Program-made: the position numbers and the translations under genes | The notes under the pieces: model-generated | What the model was told of the DNA's origin: nothing | Seen by the model: only the letters and a program-made list of their open reading frames with translations | Database searches by the model: none | Assembly (NCBI GenBank): GCA_964400545.1 | Contig: CAYNUG010000036.1 | Span: forward strand, 1 to 17,739 | Direction: 5' to 3' | Source: UBA647 sp964400545 | Lineage (GTDB): Bacteria; Acidobacteriota; Aminicenantia; UBA2199 | DNA: 17,739 bases | In this document: piece after piece, positions 1-7,739 of the stretch | Position numbering within the stretch: the first letter of the stretch is position 1 | How the letters are laid out: every line of letters starts with the position of its first letter

Positions 1-1203
1 TTTCTGTTCCTGCACTTTATGATCGGGAACAGGATCCTTTTTCTTTTTTTCTTCTGTACTCACTACTCTATCCGATACTTCCGTTACTTCAGGATCATTT
101 CCGAACCCCGGGATAAGATTAGCTCTGTCCTCCGGAGACAAGACAACAAATATTATTCCGGCTACGATAAAAAGTAATAATATTAATAAAAGAATATAAT
201 TAATAAGTTTCCCACGTTTTTTACCTTCTTCATTTTTCATTTCTTCCAACAGTTGATCAGATAATGATTTCTCCTTTTTTCCCGGGCTATCAACATCATC
301 CTGAATAAATGACTTCCCCCCGGTTACATTCTTATTAAGCTCCTCAAAATCGGATGGGATTGTATCCTTAATTTCGTCGAGAGCTTCCAGATCAATACTT
401 TCTATGTCTTTACCGACTTCATCCTGATCTAATAATTCTATGGAGTCCGATGATCCTTTTTCATCTATTAAAATGGATTCCCCGGGGGATTCATGGAGAA
501 ACTCAGATTTTTCTATTAATAAACCTGCAGTAATGAAAAAATATATAGTTTTTAATATATCTTCTTTTGCCATTCCCGGAAAATTCAATGAGATCATTTC
601 GATACTGAGATCGCCAATAAACTTGTCAAACAACTCCAATTCTTCTTTTGACAGATCATATTTCTCGATAAGGCTTTCATCCTTTGTCTTCTCAAGTTCT
701 TCCTGAAGTGAACCTATCCTTGTCCATACAAAACCCATGTCGAGTTTATTCTTAATAAAATCATAAATATATTCTTTTATATTGATCTCAAGACTAATGT
801 AACTTTCAGATGGAACATCTTTGGAAAAATAATAGACACCATCACTCCATTTCAAAACACTGGTAAGAATTTTGTCCATTTGATCTTTTGAATACCCTAC
901 AAATTCCTCAAATGACAATATCCCTTTCTCTACCAGGGATTTACCCATATCAACCATATTCTTAGAATCATTCTTCAGAAGACTTATGGTCTGAGCATCT
1001 ACTTTATTCTCTGCAATAAGAATGTTTTCCATCATATCAACATCTGAATTGGAAACTGCCCAAACAAGCTTTCCTTCTCTTAAGTATAATTCTTTTAATA
1101 TCTCTTCTCTCTTCAAATAAAGGACACCCGTCAGATCCTCGGCAAACCCCTTCAGTAAAATCTCAGAAGCTGAAGTATCCTTTAAAGTACCCTGTTCAAT
1201 CAT
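1..1203 (-). CDS. DUF4388 (PATAN-like) single-pass membrane protein, C-terminus cut by window edge
   Basis: I translated 401 codons from an ATG at 1201-1203 to the window edge without a stop, so the 3' end is missing. Residues 2 to about 110 look like a DUF4388/PATAN domain, with the typical opening GTLKDTSASEILL, a GVLYLKR strand and a REGKLVWAVS strand. Residues 110-250 are mainly helical. An acidic low-complexity linker (about 255-320) follows. A single hydrophobic helix spans about 333-355, flanked by basic residues (GKKRGK), and then comes a charged, Lys-rich tail. The large N-terminal part is probably cytoplasmic with the tail outside, by the positive-inside rule. DUF4388 proteins are often linked to signalling or gliding-type regulation, but nothing here fixes the job. 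An SD-like GGACAGG lies 7-13 nt before the ATG. It is the last gene seen in a minus-strand string and also has its own likely promoter. Domain call fairly sure, role unknown. Confidence 0.8.
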   Translation of the reverse strand, partial: MIEQGTLKDTSASEILLKGFAEDLTGVLYLKREEILKELYLREGKLVWAVSNSDVDMMENILIAENKVDAQTISLLKNDSKNMVDMGKSLVEKGILSFEEFVGYSKDQMDKILTSVLKWSDGVYYFSKDVPSESYISLEINIKEYIYDFIKNKLDMGFVWTRIGSLQEELEKTKDESLIEKYDLSKEELELFDKFIGDLSIEMISLNFPGMAKEDILKTIYFFITAGLLIEKSEFLHESPGESILIDEKGSSDSIELLDQDEVGKDIESIDLEALDEIKDTIPSDFEELNKNVTGGKSFIQDDVDSPGKKEKSLSDQLLEEMKNEEGKKRGKLINYILLLILLLFIVAGIIFVVLSPEDRANLIPGFGNDPEVTEVSDRVVSTEEKKKKDPVPDHKVQEQK

Positions 1204-1230
1204 AATTATACCTGTCCCTCATATCAGATA

Positions 1231-1259
1231 TATATATCAGTAAACAATAAAATTTTCAA
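1231..1259 (-). promoter_or_regulatory. Probable promoter for the DUF4388 gene
   Basis: On the minus strand TTGAAA (1259-1254) is followed after 17 nt by TATATA (1236-1231), and TGA directly precedes the -10, giving an extended -10 element. A start site near 1224 would leave a leader of about 20 nt containing the SD-like GGACAGG. This would let the DUF4388 gene be expressed apart from the exporter gene upstream of it. Confidence 0.55.
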
Positions 1260-1276
1260 GTCCTATACAGAGTATA

Positions 1277-2173
1277 TCAATTGAAAAACTTCTTTTCGGT
1301 TCTGCTTATAAGTATCCCCCCGATTATAAATATAAGCCCCGCAAGAGAGGAAAACCGTATCTTCTCCTTAAGTATATAATTAATGAACAAAAGTGAAAAA
1401 AAGGGTGCAAGATATATAAGAATAGATACCTTTGCAATAGTCATGGAATATTTTAGTGCATTTAACCAAAGCAAAAATGTTATTCCCATTTCAAACAATC
1501 CTATATACAAAGTCCCAATTAATGCAATTAAAGAAATACCCGGAGAATTATAAAAGAAAATATAATAAACTGCTATGTAAAAAAAGCCGAAACCAAAATT
1601 TAAAAAAAGCGAAACAAGTGGAGTACTTTTGCTTTTAGTATTGTATATCCAATACAATGACCACACAACAGAACTTAAAAGAGCAAAAATTATTCCTGCA
1701 GAGTTTTCAATCTCCGAAATCAAAAATCTGCCTCCTGTGGAAAGGACAATAACTCCAAAGAAACTTACTATAACTCCTGCGACTGACCTTATTCCTATTT
1801 TCTGTTTCAGAATCGGGACAGACATCAGAACAATGACAACTCCCCATATTTGATTAAGTGGCTGTGCCAGTTGAGCCGGGAGTAAAGTATATGCTTTGAA
1901 GATCAGAAGATAGTATAGAAAAGGATTTAAAAACCCTAGTAAAGCTGCCTTAAAATAATCTTTTAACCTTAGATCATATAAGTACTTCCTTCTCCCTCCG
2001 GTCAATACCATTATCAGGAGTGATAAAAAAGAAAACAGTATTGAGAACATGAGAAGTTCTATATATCCTGTATATCTTAAAGTAAGTTTAAATGCAGTTG
2101 CAACAGTTGACCACAAAAGTACTGATACTAAGGCATATATATAGGCCTTCTTTTGATTAATAGTTTCATTCAT
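1277..2173 (-). CDS. EamA/DMT-superfamily transporter (10 predicted membrane helices)
   Basis: This 298-residue protein is almost wholly hydrophobic and has the two-repeat layout of EamA (DUF6/RhaT-like) drug/metabolite transporters: about five helices in residues 9-142 and five more in 157-292. The length matches the family norm of about 290-310. Family features seen include an N-terminal WSTVATAFKL helix, the LPAQLAQPLNQIWGVV helix and a closing GLIFIIGGILISR helix. Members usually export amino acids, metabolites or drugs across the inner membrane; the substrate cannot be read from the sequence. The start at 2173 follows the preceding gene's stop by 34 bp and has only a weak GAG as SD. It is the third gene of the minus-strand string. 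The family is secure, the substrate unknown. Confidence 0.9.
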   Translation of the reverse strand: MNETINQKKAYIYALVSVLLWSTVATAFKLTLRYTGYIELLMFSILFSFLSLLIMVLTGGRRKYLYDLRLKDYFKAALLGFLNPFLYYLLIFKAYTLLPAQLAQPLNQIWGVVIVLMSVPILKQKIGIRSVAGVIVSFFGVIVLSTGGRFLISEIENSAGIIFALLSSVVWSLYWIYNTKSKSTPLVSLFLNFGFGFFYIAVYYIFFYNSPGISLIALIGTLYIGLFEMGITFLLWLNALKYSMTIAKVSILIYLAPFFSLLFINYILKEKIRFSSLAGLIFIIGGILISRTEKKFFN

Positions 2174-2207
2174 AACTGCTCAAAATGAATGTAATGATAA
2201 TTAACCT

Positions 2208-3089
2208 CTATTTATCTTCAACTAAAACTTCTTTTATCTCATTCAATACTTTTATTTCAGATCTTCTTAATTTCATTGATATATTGCCATTACTAAATGT
2301 CATTTCAAAATGGAGAAATTCATCTTCAACCTTTATTAATTTTCCTGAGAAAGATCTACCGTCCTGCATTTGGATATTAATATTCTCATCGATATATGAT
2401 TTAGCATTCTTCATGGGAATTACAGTATAGATTTTTTTCTTTATTAAAGCAGGTTCCCTCTTTGGTGGTAAATTTTCGAGAACAGAGATCTCTTGAATTT
2501 TTTCAGTTTTCTTCTTACGAGCTTTTCGCTCCCTTTCCCACGTCTCATTAGACTCCCTCAATTTTTCAATTCTTCTACTAATGATTTCTTCTTCAGTAAC
2601 TTGTATCGAAGGCTCGACTAACTCATTCCAAGTTGAGTTAATAATCCTAACTGTTTCATTTTTCGGGTTTAGTTTTAAATAATACTCAAGAGTATCACGT
2701 GTTTCACCAGATATATAACTTACAATCTTCTTGAAATCCTTATCAGAAAGGTTGTCCTTTTCGAAAGCAATTGCTCTTATTTTTTTAATTCTTATGACAA
2801 GCCCTTCATAGATCGACTTTTGTTCTTTGGAATTAAGAATTTTTTTTTTGATCAAACCATCCGAGCCAATAGATTTTATTGTATGATGAATATATTCCTC
2901 AAAAAAGTCCAGGATATCTATTCTACTGATATTATTGGAATTCCAGTCAAAATTATCAAAATGCTCTTTTAGGTTTGCATCTTTTTCCAATATTGATGAC
3001 CTCATTGAATTATCAATCATTAGAAATACAAGAAGAACAAGAACTATTAAAACAATTATAAAAGTTATACCAATTGTTTTTGAATTCAT
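2208..3089 (-). CDS. Unknown single-pass membrane protein with C-terminal small beta-rich domain
   Basis: I do not recognise this 293-residue protein as a named family. One hydrophobic helix (about 7-25) forms an N-terminal anchor. Residues 30-165 look helical, and 165-205 are strongly charged (RRIEKLRE, then RERKARKKKTEK), probably a coiled coil or basic linker. Residues 234-285 contain alternating strands including MQDGRSFSGKLIKVEDEFLHF and a final KLRRSEIKVLN. That D/N-G-x-x-x-x-G-x-L pattern resembles Sm/LSM or SH3-like small barrels, but this is inference from pattern only. It starts 28 bp after the protease/TPR gene and sits before an exporter gene, so the three are probably co-transcribed. 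Topology is uncertain. The gene is well supported by its length and tight spacing. Confidence 0.75.
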   Translation of the reverse strand: MNSKTIGITFIIVLIVLVLLVFLMIDNSMRSSILEKDANLKEHFDNFDWNSNNISRIDILDFFEEYIHHTIKSIGSDGLIKKKILNSKEQKSIYEGLVIRIKKIRAIAFEKDNLSDKDFKKIVSYISGETRDTLEYYLKLNPKNETVRIINSTWNELVEPSIQVTEEEIISRRIEKLRESNETWERERKARKKKTEKIQEISVLENLPPKREPALIKKKIYTVIPMKNAKSYIDENINIQMQDGRSFSGKLIKVEDEFLHFEMTFSNGNISMKLRRSEIKVLNEIKEVLVEDK

Positions 3090-3117
3090 TATTATCTCTG
3101 ATCCTTTAAAATGCTAT

Positions 3118-4698
3118 TCAATATGAACCGTTTGTATAAGCAGATATTGCATTTTGTAATTTACTGGCAAACGTATACTTATCCTTTAATTTTGATTTCC
3201 TAATAATCTCAAGTTCGATCCTTGAAGTCAAAACATCCTCATTTCCAAGTGCAAGCAGTCCTTTCAGCAAATGCAATTCCAGAGAATTAGGATTTGCAAG
3301 AAGACCTCGATTAATATATTTTATTCCGAGGCTCCAATTTTCCACTTTTATGAAAACCTTGACAATTCCGATAGTTGAAATAGGGTTATTTTTATCTAAT
3401 TCAATTGCTCTGTCAAAAGCATTTATTGCATCCATATCTTTTGAAAGTGCAAAATAAGCCATACCCAGTAGGTTATACATTTCAACAGATTCATCAATGT
3501 TTTGTGCTTCCTCCAACCTCATCCTTGCCTTCTCATACATATTCTTCAAAAGATATATAGAAGCCAATCCTACCAATGCTTTAAAATGTTGCGGATTATT
3601 TCTTATCTGATCCTTGAATGCTGCAAGCCCACCATCCAACATATTCATCTCAACATAACTCAGCCCCATTTCATAATAAATGTTTTCCAGACCGGGATCT
3701 ATATCGATAGCTCTTTTAAACTCAGAAATAGAATTTTTTGAATTGGTCTCTCTTAAACAAATTCCCAGATAATAATGTGCCTTTGCATTAAGAGGATTAT
3801 TAGAGATCACTTCTTTTAAATAAGGAATTGCCGAAATATAATCCTTCTGTCTTACCAGGAATTCACCCTGCTCTAATGGAGATTGGAGAGTTTTAAAAAC
3901 GCTGCTTCCAAGAGAATCCATTCTTGAAAGCAATAATTCCTCACTGGATTTCAATTTCAATGCTTTTTCTATAGGAACGGCAAAATTGAGGTTTTGTCCA
4001 TGTAACATCTGGAAAGTTGCTATCCCGATGATCTCACCCCTTAAATTCAGTACAGGACTCCCGCTGGATCCTGGTGATATTGGGGATGTAATTTGAAGTA
4101 CCTTTCCAAATGGCTCTTTTTTCCTGATCGCAGAAACGATTCCGTCTGAAGCTGACAACTCAAGTCCCATGGGATTACCAATGGCAACTATCTTTTCACC
4201 AACTTTTGGAAAATGTTTGGCCTTTTTTATTTCCCTTCTTTGTAATACAGGCCCTCTAAAAGTCGTTTTAAACAAGATAATGTCACTATTTTTATCAATA
4301 GCTAAATATTTTGTCACTTTATATTTACCGAAATTTGTTTTCACTATTGCCTTGTTCGCACCGGCAAAAACATGGAAATTCGAAATAATGTGTCCTTTGT
4401 TATTAATAAAAAATCCTGATCCCTGCCCCAGAGGATCTCCATTTTTATCATAAGTAGTAATAGATACAATAATAGGCTTAGTCATTTTAATCAGTTTGGG
4501 AATTGTGAAATCCTTCTTTCTATGATCTTCATCAATCTTAGCGATCTCTGCAATTTTTTCTTTAAAAGCAGGCTCTTTATCGATAATCTTTTCTTTCTTT
4601 AATAAAAAGAATAATCCGATGACCAATAATACTGCAATTACAATTATTATTGTTTTTTTGTTATTTCCACCCTTGTAATCATCTTTATAAAATTGCAT
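3118..4698 (-). CDS. Membrane-anchored trypsin-like (HtrA/DegP-type, S1C) serine protease with C-terminal TPR repeats
   Basis: This 526-residue protein begins with a short basic stretch and one hydrophobic helix (about 16-34), so the rest probably faces the periplasm. Residues 65-245 form a trypsin-like domain with a full apparent triad: His109 in SNFHVFAG, Asp139 in NSDIILFK, and Ser212 in GSSGSP (the family norm is GNSGGP). The sequence PVLNLRGEIIGIAT after the serine is also typical. From about 275 to 515 there are roughly six tetratricopeptide repeats, such as AKAHYYLGICLRETNSKNS and EMYNLLGMAYFALSKDMDA. HtrA proteases normally carry PDZ domains here; none is seen. The TPRs probably bind substrates or partner proteins. 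The start has a good SD, AAGGAG, 5 nt upstream. It is the first gene after the promoter at 4734-4762. Family assignment strong, substrate unknown. Confidence 0.9.
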   Translation of the reverse strand: MQFYKDDYKGGNNKKTIIIVIAVLLVIGLFFLLKKEKIIDKEPAFKEKIAEIAKIDEDHRKKDFTIPKLIKMTKPIIVSITTYDKNGDPLGQGSGFFINNKGHIISNFHVFAGANKAIVKTNFGKYKVTKYLAIDKNSDIILFKTTFRGPVLQRREIKKAKHFPKVGEKIVAIGNPMGLELSASDGIVSAIRKKEPFGKVLQITSPISPGSSGSPVLNLRGEIIGIATFQMLHGQNLNFAVPIEKALKLKSSEELLLSRMDSLGSSVFKTLQSPLEQGEFLVRQKDYISAIPYLKEVISNNPLNAKAHYYLGICLRETNSKNSISEFKRAIDIDPGLENIYYEMGLSYVEMNMLDGGLAAFKDQIRNNPQHFKALVGLASIYLLKNMYEKARMRLEEAQNIDESVEMYNLLGMAYFALSKDMDAINAFDRAIELDKNNPISTIGIVKVFIKVENWSLGIKYINRGLLANPNSLELHLLKGLLALGNEDVLTSRIELEIIRKSKLKDKYTFASKLQNAISAYTNGSY

Positions 4699-4733
4699 CT
4701 TCTCTCCTTATTTTCTCCCCACTTTAAATGAAG

Positions 4734-4762
4734 ATAATAAATAAAAATAATTTTTTTTGCAA
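4734..4762 (-). promoter_or_regulatory. Promoter for the protease/TPR gene string
   Basis: On the minus strand TTGCAA (4762-4757) is followed after exactly 17 nt by TATTAT (4739-4734), each with only one or two mismatches to sigma-70 consensus. A start near 4727 gives a leader of about 29 nt that includes the SD AAGGAG (4709-4704). It lies back to back with the btuB promoter, with 32 bp between the two -35 boxes. Confidence 0.65.
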
Positions 4763-4794
4763 TTTTTTTTTTATTTTAATGCCATTTACTCTAC

Positions 4795-4823
4795 TTGACA
4801 AAATTGAAGTTTAATTTTAGAAT
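4795..4823 (+). promoter_or_regulatory. Strong sigma-70-type promoter of the B12 uptake unit
   Basis: A perfect -35 TTGACA (4795-4800), a 17-nt spacer and TAGAAT (4818-4823, one mismatch) form a near-consensus promoter. Transcription would begin around 4830, immediately before the first paired segment of the cobalamin aptamer. This agrees with control acting after initiation. Confidence 0.85.
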
Positions 4824-4829
4824 CATATT

Positions 4830-4992
4830 TTAAGGCAGGATTCAAGGGAAGAGGGTATCAAAACCCCACAGCCCCCGCTGCCGTGACCGGGTCTCAATTT
4901 TGAGAAAAGATTTTTAAATGTTACTGCCACTCTCTGAAGAAGAGGGGAAGGTGATTTAATGATCCCGGGAGTCGGAAGACCTATTCTGTCTT
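4830..4992 (+). ncRNA. Cobalamin riboswitch aptamer (class I, B12 box type)
   Basis: Conserved blocks occur in the family order: AAGGGAA (4843-4849); a small hairpin GGGT/ACCCC; the B12-box-like GCCCCCGCTGCCGTGACCGG (4871-4890); GCCACT then GGGGAAGG (about 4925-4951); and the closing AGTCGGAAGACCT (4970-4982). AAGGCAG (4832-4838) pairs with CTGTCTT (4986-4992) to close the aptamer as P1, allowing one G-U. Class I cobalamin riboswitches bind adenosylcobalamin and usually repress B12 transport or synthesis genes. Its placement between a strong promoter and btuB fits exactly. Confidence 0.95.
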
Positions 4993-5060
4993 AATATCTC
5001 TTTTCCGCGGAGGGCGGATTAAGAGGAAAAAATTACCCTCCAAAACAACATATAGGAGGA
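4989..5060 (+). promoter_or_regulatory. Probable expression platform of the riboswitch, with anti-SD segment and btuB RBS
   Basis: TCTTAAT (4989-4995) can pair with ATTAAGA (5018-5024), enclosing an inner CCGC/GCGG stem (5005-5008 with 5014-5017). The outer strand shares 4989-4992 with P1 of the aptamer, so the two helices compete. CCCTCC (5036-5041) can pair with GGAGGG (5009-5014) upstream, or through CCTCC with the btuB SD AGGAGG (5054-5059) downstream. No U-tract terminator is present, so control of translation initiation is the likely mode. Pairings are read by eye, and which state is ON is inferred. Confidence 0.6.
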
Positions 5061-5065
5061 TCAAT

Positions 5066-6904
5066 ATGATCAAAAAGTTGTTTATGGTTATCACTATTTT
5101 TTTATTTTCTATCTCAATTATTGCAAAGGATCCCAACAGTGACTTAAAACTTGTAAAAGTTAATGAGATCATCGAGGTCATTGGAAACGTTCCTTCAAAA
5201 AGTTCTATTCAAAGCATCTCTGTTATCACAAAAGATGATATGAGACAATTTATGTTTAACAATCTCAAATCGCTCCTATCTTTAACTCCCGGGGTTCTAA
5301 CGCTTTCAAACGGGGGATTCGGGCAAAGTTCATCGACATTTATCAGAGGAGCAAACAGTACTCAGGTATTGTACCTGATAGATGGAATAAAGATAAGGGA
5401 TGTTTCAAATATCGGTGGTGTGAACCTTTCCACAATTTCTCCATTTCTTATAAACAAAGTTGAAATTGTTAGAGGTCCTTTGAGTAGTTTTTATGGATCG
5501 GATGCCATGGGTGGAGTAATAAATATAGTTTCAGGATCTGAAGAAGGAATTAATATTGAAACTTCATTGGGAAGCTACGGATCCTATCAGGGGAATATCT
5601 CATGGTCGGCAAAAAAAGGGGATCTCAATTTTTCAATTGCTTCAGCAAACAGGTTCTTTACTGATAACATTAAAAATGATAAGTTCAGAAATAACGGGAT
5701 ATCAGCAAAGATCGATTACAAGAAAGAAGGAAATTTAAATGCAGGTTTCAGATTCTTTGGAAATCTTACAAATTCGGGAATCCCGACAAATTTTCAAACA
5801 CCTTCTCCGGAAAGGAAGTACAAACAAATGATGTATTCGTTCGGAGTTCCATTAGGTTTCAATATTGGATCAGAAACAAGAGTGAAGCTGAATATTTCCT
5901 ATAATAAGAACTATTACAGATTTGAAGATAAAAACGACCTCTGGAATCCTTATTATAAAAACACATCAGATAATCATGAAATTGAAGCTATAATTACAAG
6001 AAAACTTTCTAATAGCATAGAATTGTCAGCCGGATCTGATTATTCAGGACAGAATATATTCTCGGAAAACAATTTTGGAACAACAATTGACAATGTCAAA
6101 TCAAATTATTTCTCAACTTTCCTTCGTGGAAAATATGAAACGGGGAATTTATTTCTCTCCGGATCTGTCAGATATGATAAATACAAAGATGTCGATTCGA
6201 ATATTTCCCCCCAGATAGGCTTATCATACATAATTGGAGGAAAAGTAAAGATCCGGGGATCTTATGCAGAGAGTTTTAGAGCACCACTTCCGGTTCACCA
6301 GATCAATCCCTGGGGAGAATCCAATTTTGAACTTATACCTGAAAAAGCGAGGTCTTTTGAAACAGGAATTGAATTTTTTGCAAAAGATCTCATAGCCGGA
6401 CTCACTTATTTTAGCACTAAATATGCTAATCTTATTGATTGGGTTACAATTGATCTCACTACATGGAAAGGGCAATATCAGAATGTTAATAGAGCCAATA
6501 TTGATGGAATAGAATTTGAAATAAATTATTTACCGTTTAAACATTTCAAATTTTCTCTTTCTCATACTTACTTGAAAACTGAAGATCTAAGTTCAGGAAA
6601 CCCCTTGCCACGAAGACCGAAGAACACTTCAGCTCTTTCATTTGTATACAATGGGAGATCATTTTCAATATCAGGAAGAATGAGATATGTCGGCAAGAGA
6701 AATGATTTTGATTTCACCTCTTATCCTCCGGATGTAAAAAATCCTCCATTCAACACATACGATCTCACCATTCAAATTCCATTCAGATCTAAAATATCAT
6801 TCTTTTTTAAAATGACGAATCTTTTTAATACCGATTATCAGGAATTCTTCGGTTATCCTTCTCCGGGCAGAAGATTTGAAACCGGAATAAAATACGTGAA
6901 ATAA
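5066..6904 (+). CDS. btuB: TonB-dependent outer-membrane vitamin B12 receptor BtuB
   Basis: The 612-residue protein nearly equals the length of E. coli BtuB (614). It has a signal peptide (about 1-20), a TonB-box-like EIIEVIG (34-40), a plug domain (about 45-157) and a beta-barrel to the end. Plug sequence is strongly BtuB-like: FIRGANSTQVLYLIDG, VEIVRGPLSSFYGSDAMGG and VINIVS. BtuB binds cobalamins outside the cell and moves them to the periplasm using TonB/ExbBD energy. The start is fixed by AGGAGG six nt upstream. The cobalamin riboswitch directly upstream and the periplasmic binding protein gene directly downstream support a B12 role over a siderophore one. The C-terminus ends in KYVK rather than in the usual aromatic residue. 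No tonB or exbBD is in the window. Confidence 0.93.
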   Translation: MIKKLFMVITIFLFSISIIAKDPNSDLKLVKVNEIIEVIGNVPSKSSIQSISVITKDDMRQFMFNNLKSLLSLTPGVLTLSNGGFGQSSSTFIRGANSTQVLYLIDGIKIRDVSNIGGVNLSTISPFLINKVEIVRGPLSSFYGSDAMGGVINIVSGSEEGINIETSLGSYGSYQGNISWSAKKGDLNFSIASANRFFTDNIKNDKFRNNGISAKIDYKKEGNLNAGFRFFGNLTNSGIPTNFQTPSPERKYKQMMYSFGVPLGFNIGSETRVKLNISYNKNYYRFEDKNDLWNPYYKNTSDNHEIEAIITRKLSNSIELSAGSDYSGQNIFSENNFGTTIDNVKSNYFSTFLRGKYETGNLFLSGSVRYDKYKDVDSNISPQIGLSYIIGGKVKIRGSYAESFRAPLPVHQINPWGESNFELIPEKARSFETGIEFFAKDLIAGLTYFSTKYANLIDWVTIDLTTWKGQYQNVNRANIDGIEFEINYLPFKHFKFSLSHTYLKTEDLSSGNPLPRRPKNTSALSFVYNGRSFSISGRMRYVGKRNDFDFTSYPPDVKNPPFNTYDLTIQIPFRSKISFFFKMTNLFNTDYQEFFGYPSPGRRFETGIKYVK

Positions 6905-7735
6905 ATGAAATATCGGAAGGCCATCCTATCTACTCTTTTTGTTCTCATCTTTTCAATACAATTGTTCTCAATAAGGGTGGTCTCCCTTTCCCCTTCAATA
7001 ACGGAAATTATTTTTAAGATCGGGCATGGAGACTCGATTGTAGGCAATACAAAATTTTGCAATTATCCAATACAAGCATGCTCTATAAAAAAAATCGGCG
7101 GTTATCTCGATATTAATATGGAAATGATAATAGATCTCAAACCTGATCTGATATTCCATTATCCGGAACACTTATCAAGGTTGAACAAACTGAGGAAATT
7201 TATCAGACTGGTTCAAGTATCACACAAAAATATAAGTGATCTGCTGGAATCGATCAGAATAATCAGCAGAGAGCTTAACGACATATCATCCGGAAAAGCG
7301 CTTATCCGTCATATAAATGAAAAATTTGATGAAATCAAAAAAAAGAAAAAGATCCCCGGAAGAAAAACTGTTATGATCGTTATAGGAAGAGATCCGGGTC
7401 AGCTTAAGAATATAACGATTATAGGAAGAGGCGACTTCCTGAATGAGATTATACATATATCAGGTGGTAAAAATGCGTATGAAGGTTCAATATCCTATCC
7501 CTCTGTTTCAATAGAATCAATAATTAAAATGAATCCGGATCTGATACTTGAATTTTCATTTCTGAAAAATGCTCCGGATGAAGAATCAATAAAGAAAATA
7601 TGGAAAAAATTTCCTCTTATTAAAGCTGTAAGGAATGCGAATATCAGGATTATCAAAGATGATTACTGGGTAAGACCGGGGCCAAGAATAGGGAATATTG
7701 CAGAGTCTTTATATGAAATGCTTTTATCTGATTGA
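6905..7735 (+). CDS. btuF: Periplasmic cobalamin-binding protein, BtuF-like (PF01497 family)
   Basis: This 276-residue protein has a signal peptide (about 1-22, no clear lipobox) followed by the BtuF-like opening RVVSLSPSITEIIFKIGHGD and a FCNYP motif. Later family features are DLKPDLIFHYPE, a long central helix (about 100-150), MNPDLILEF and a C-terminal DDYWVRPGPRIGNIAESLYE. PF01497 proteins deliver corrinoids, heme or ferric siderophores to an inner-membrane ABC importer; the riboswitch-btuB context favours cobalamin. The ATG directly abuts the btuB stop codon with no spacer, and no good SD is seen, so translation is probably coupled to btuB. The ABC permease and ATPase (BtuC, BtuD) must lie elsewhere. 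Its stop lies 4 bp from the convergent NlpC gene's stop, and no terminator is visible in that gap. Confidence 0.85.
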   Translation: MKYRKAILSTLFVLIFSIQLFSIRVVSLSPSITEIIFKIGHGDSIVGNTKFCNYPIQACSIKKIGGYLDINMEMIIDLKPDLIFHYPEHLSRLNKLRKFIRLVQVSHKNISDLLESIRIISRELNDISSGKALIRHINEKFDEIKKKKKIPGRKTVMIVIGRDPGQLKNITIIGRGDFLNEIIHISGGKNAYEGSISYPSVSIESIIKMNPDLILEFSFLKNAPDEESIKKIWKKFPLIKAVRNANIRIIKDDYWVRPGPRIGNIAESLYEMLLSD

Positions 7736-7739
7736 TCTT

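Noticed and set aside
440..706. 88-codon plus-strand ORF opposite the DUF4388 gene
   Set aside because: The minus strand is open for 401 codons with a domain match and a membrane helix.
4989..5040. Intrinsic terminator in the riboswitch leader
   Set aside because: The TCTTAAT/ATTAAGA hairpin is followed by GGAAAAAATTA, not a U-tract, so a transcriptional stop is not supported.
4981..5181. Minus-strand 66-codon ORF antisense to the riboswitch and btuB start
   Set aside because: It overlaps the expression platform and the well-supported btuB start, has no SD or family match, and is explained by AT-rich antisense reading.
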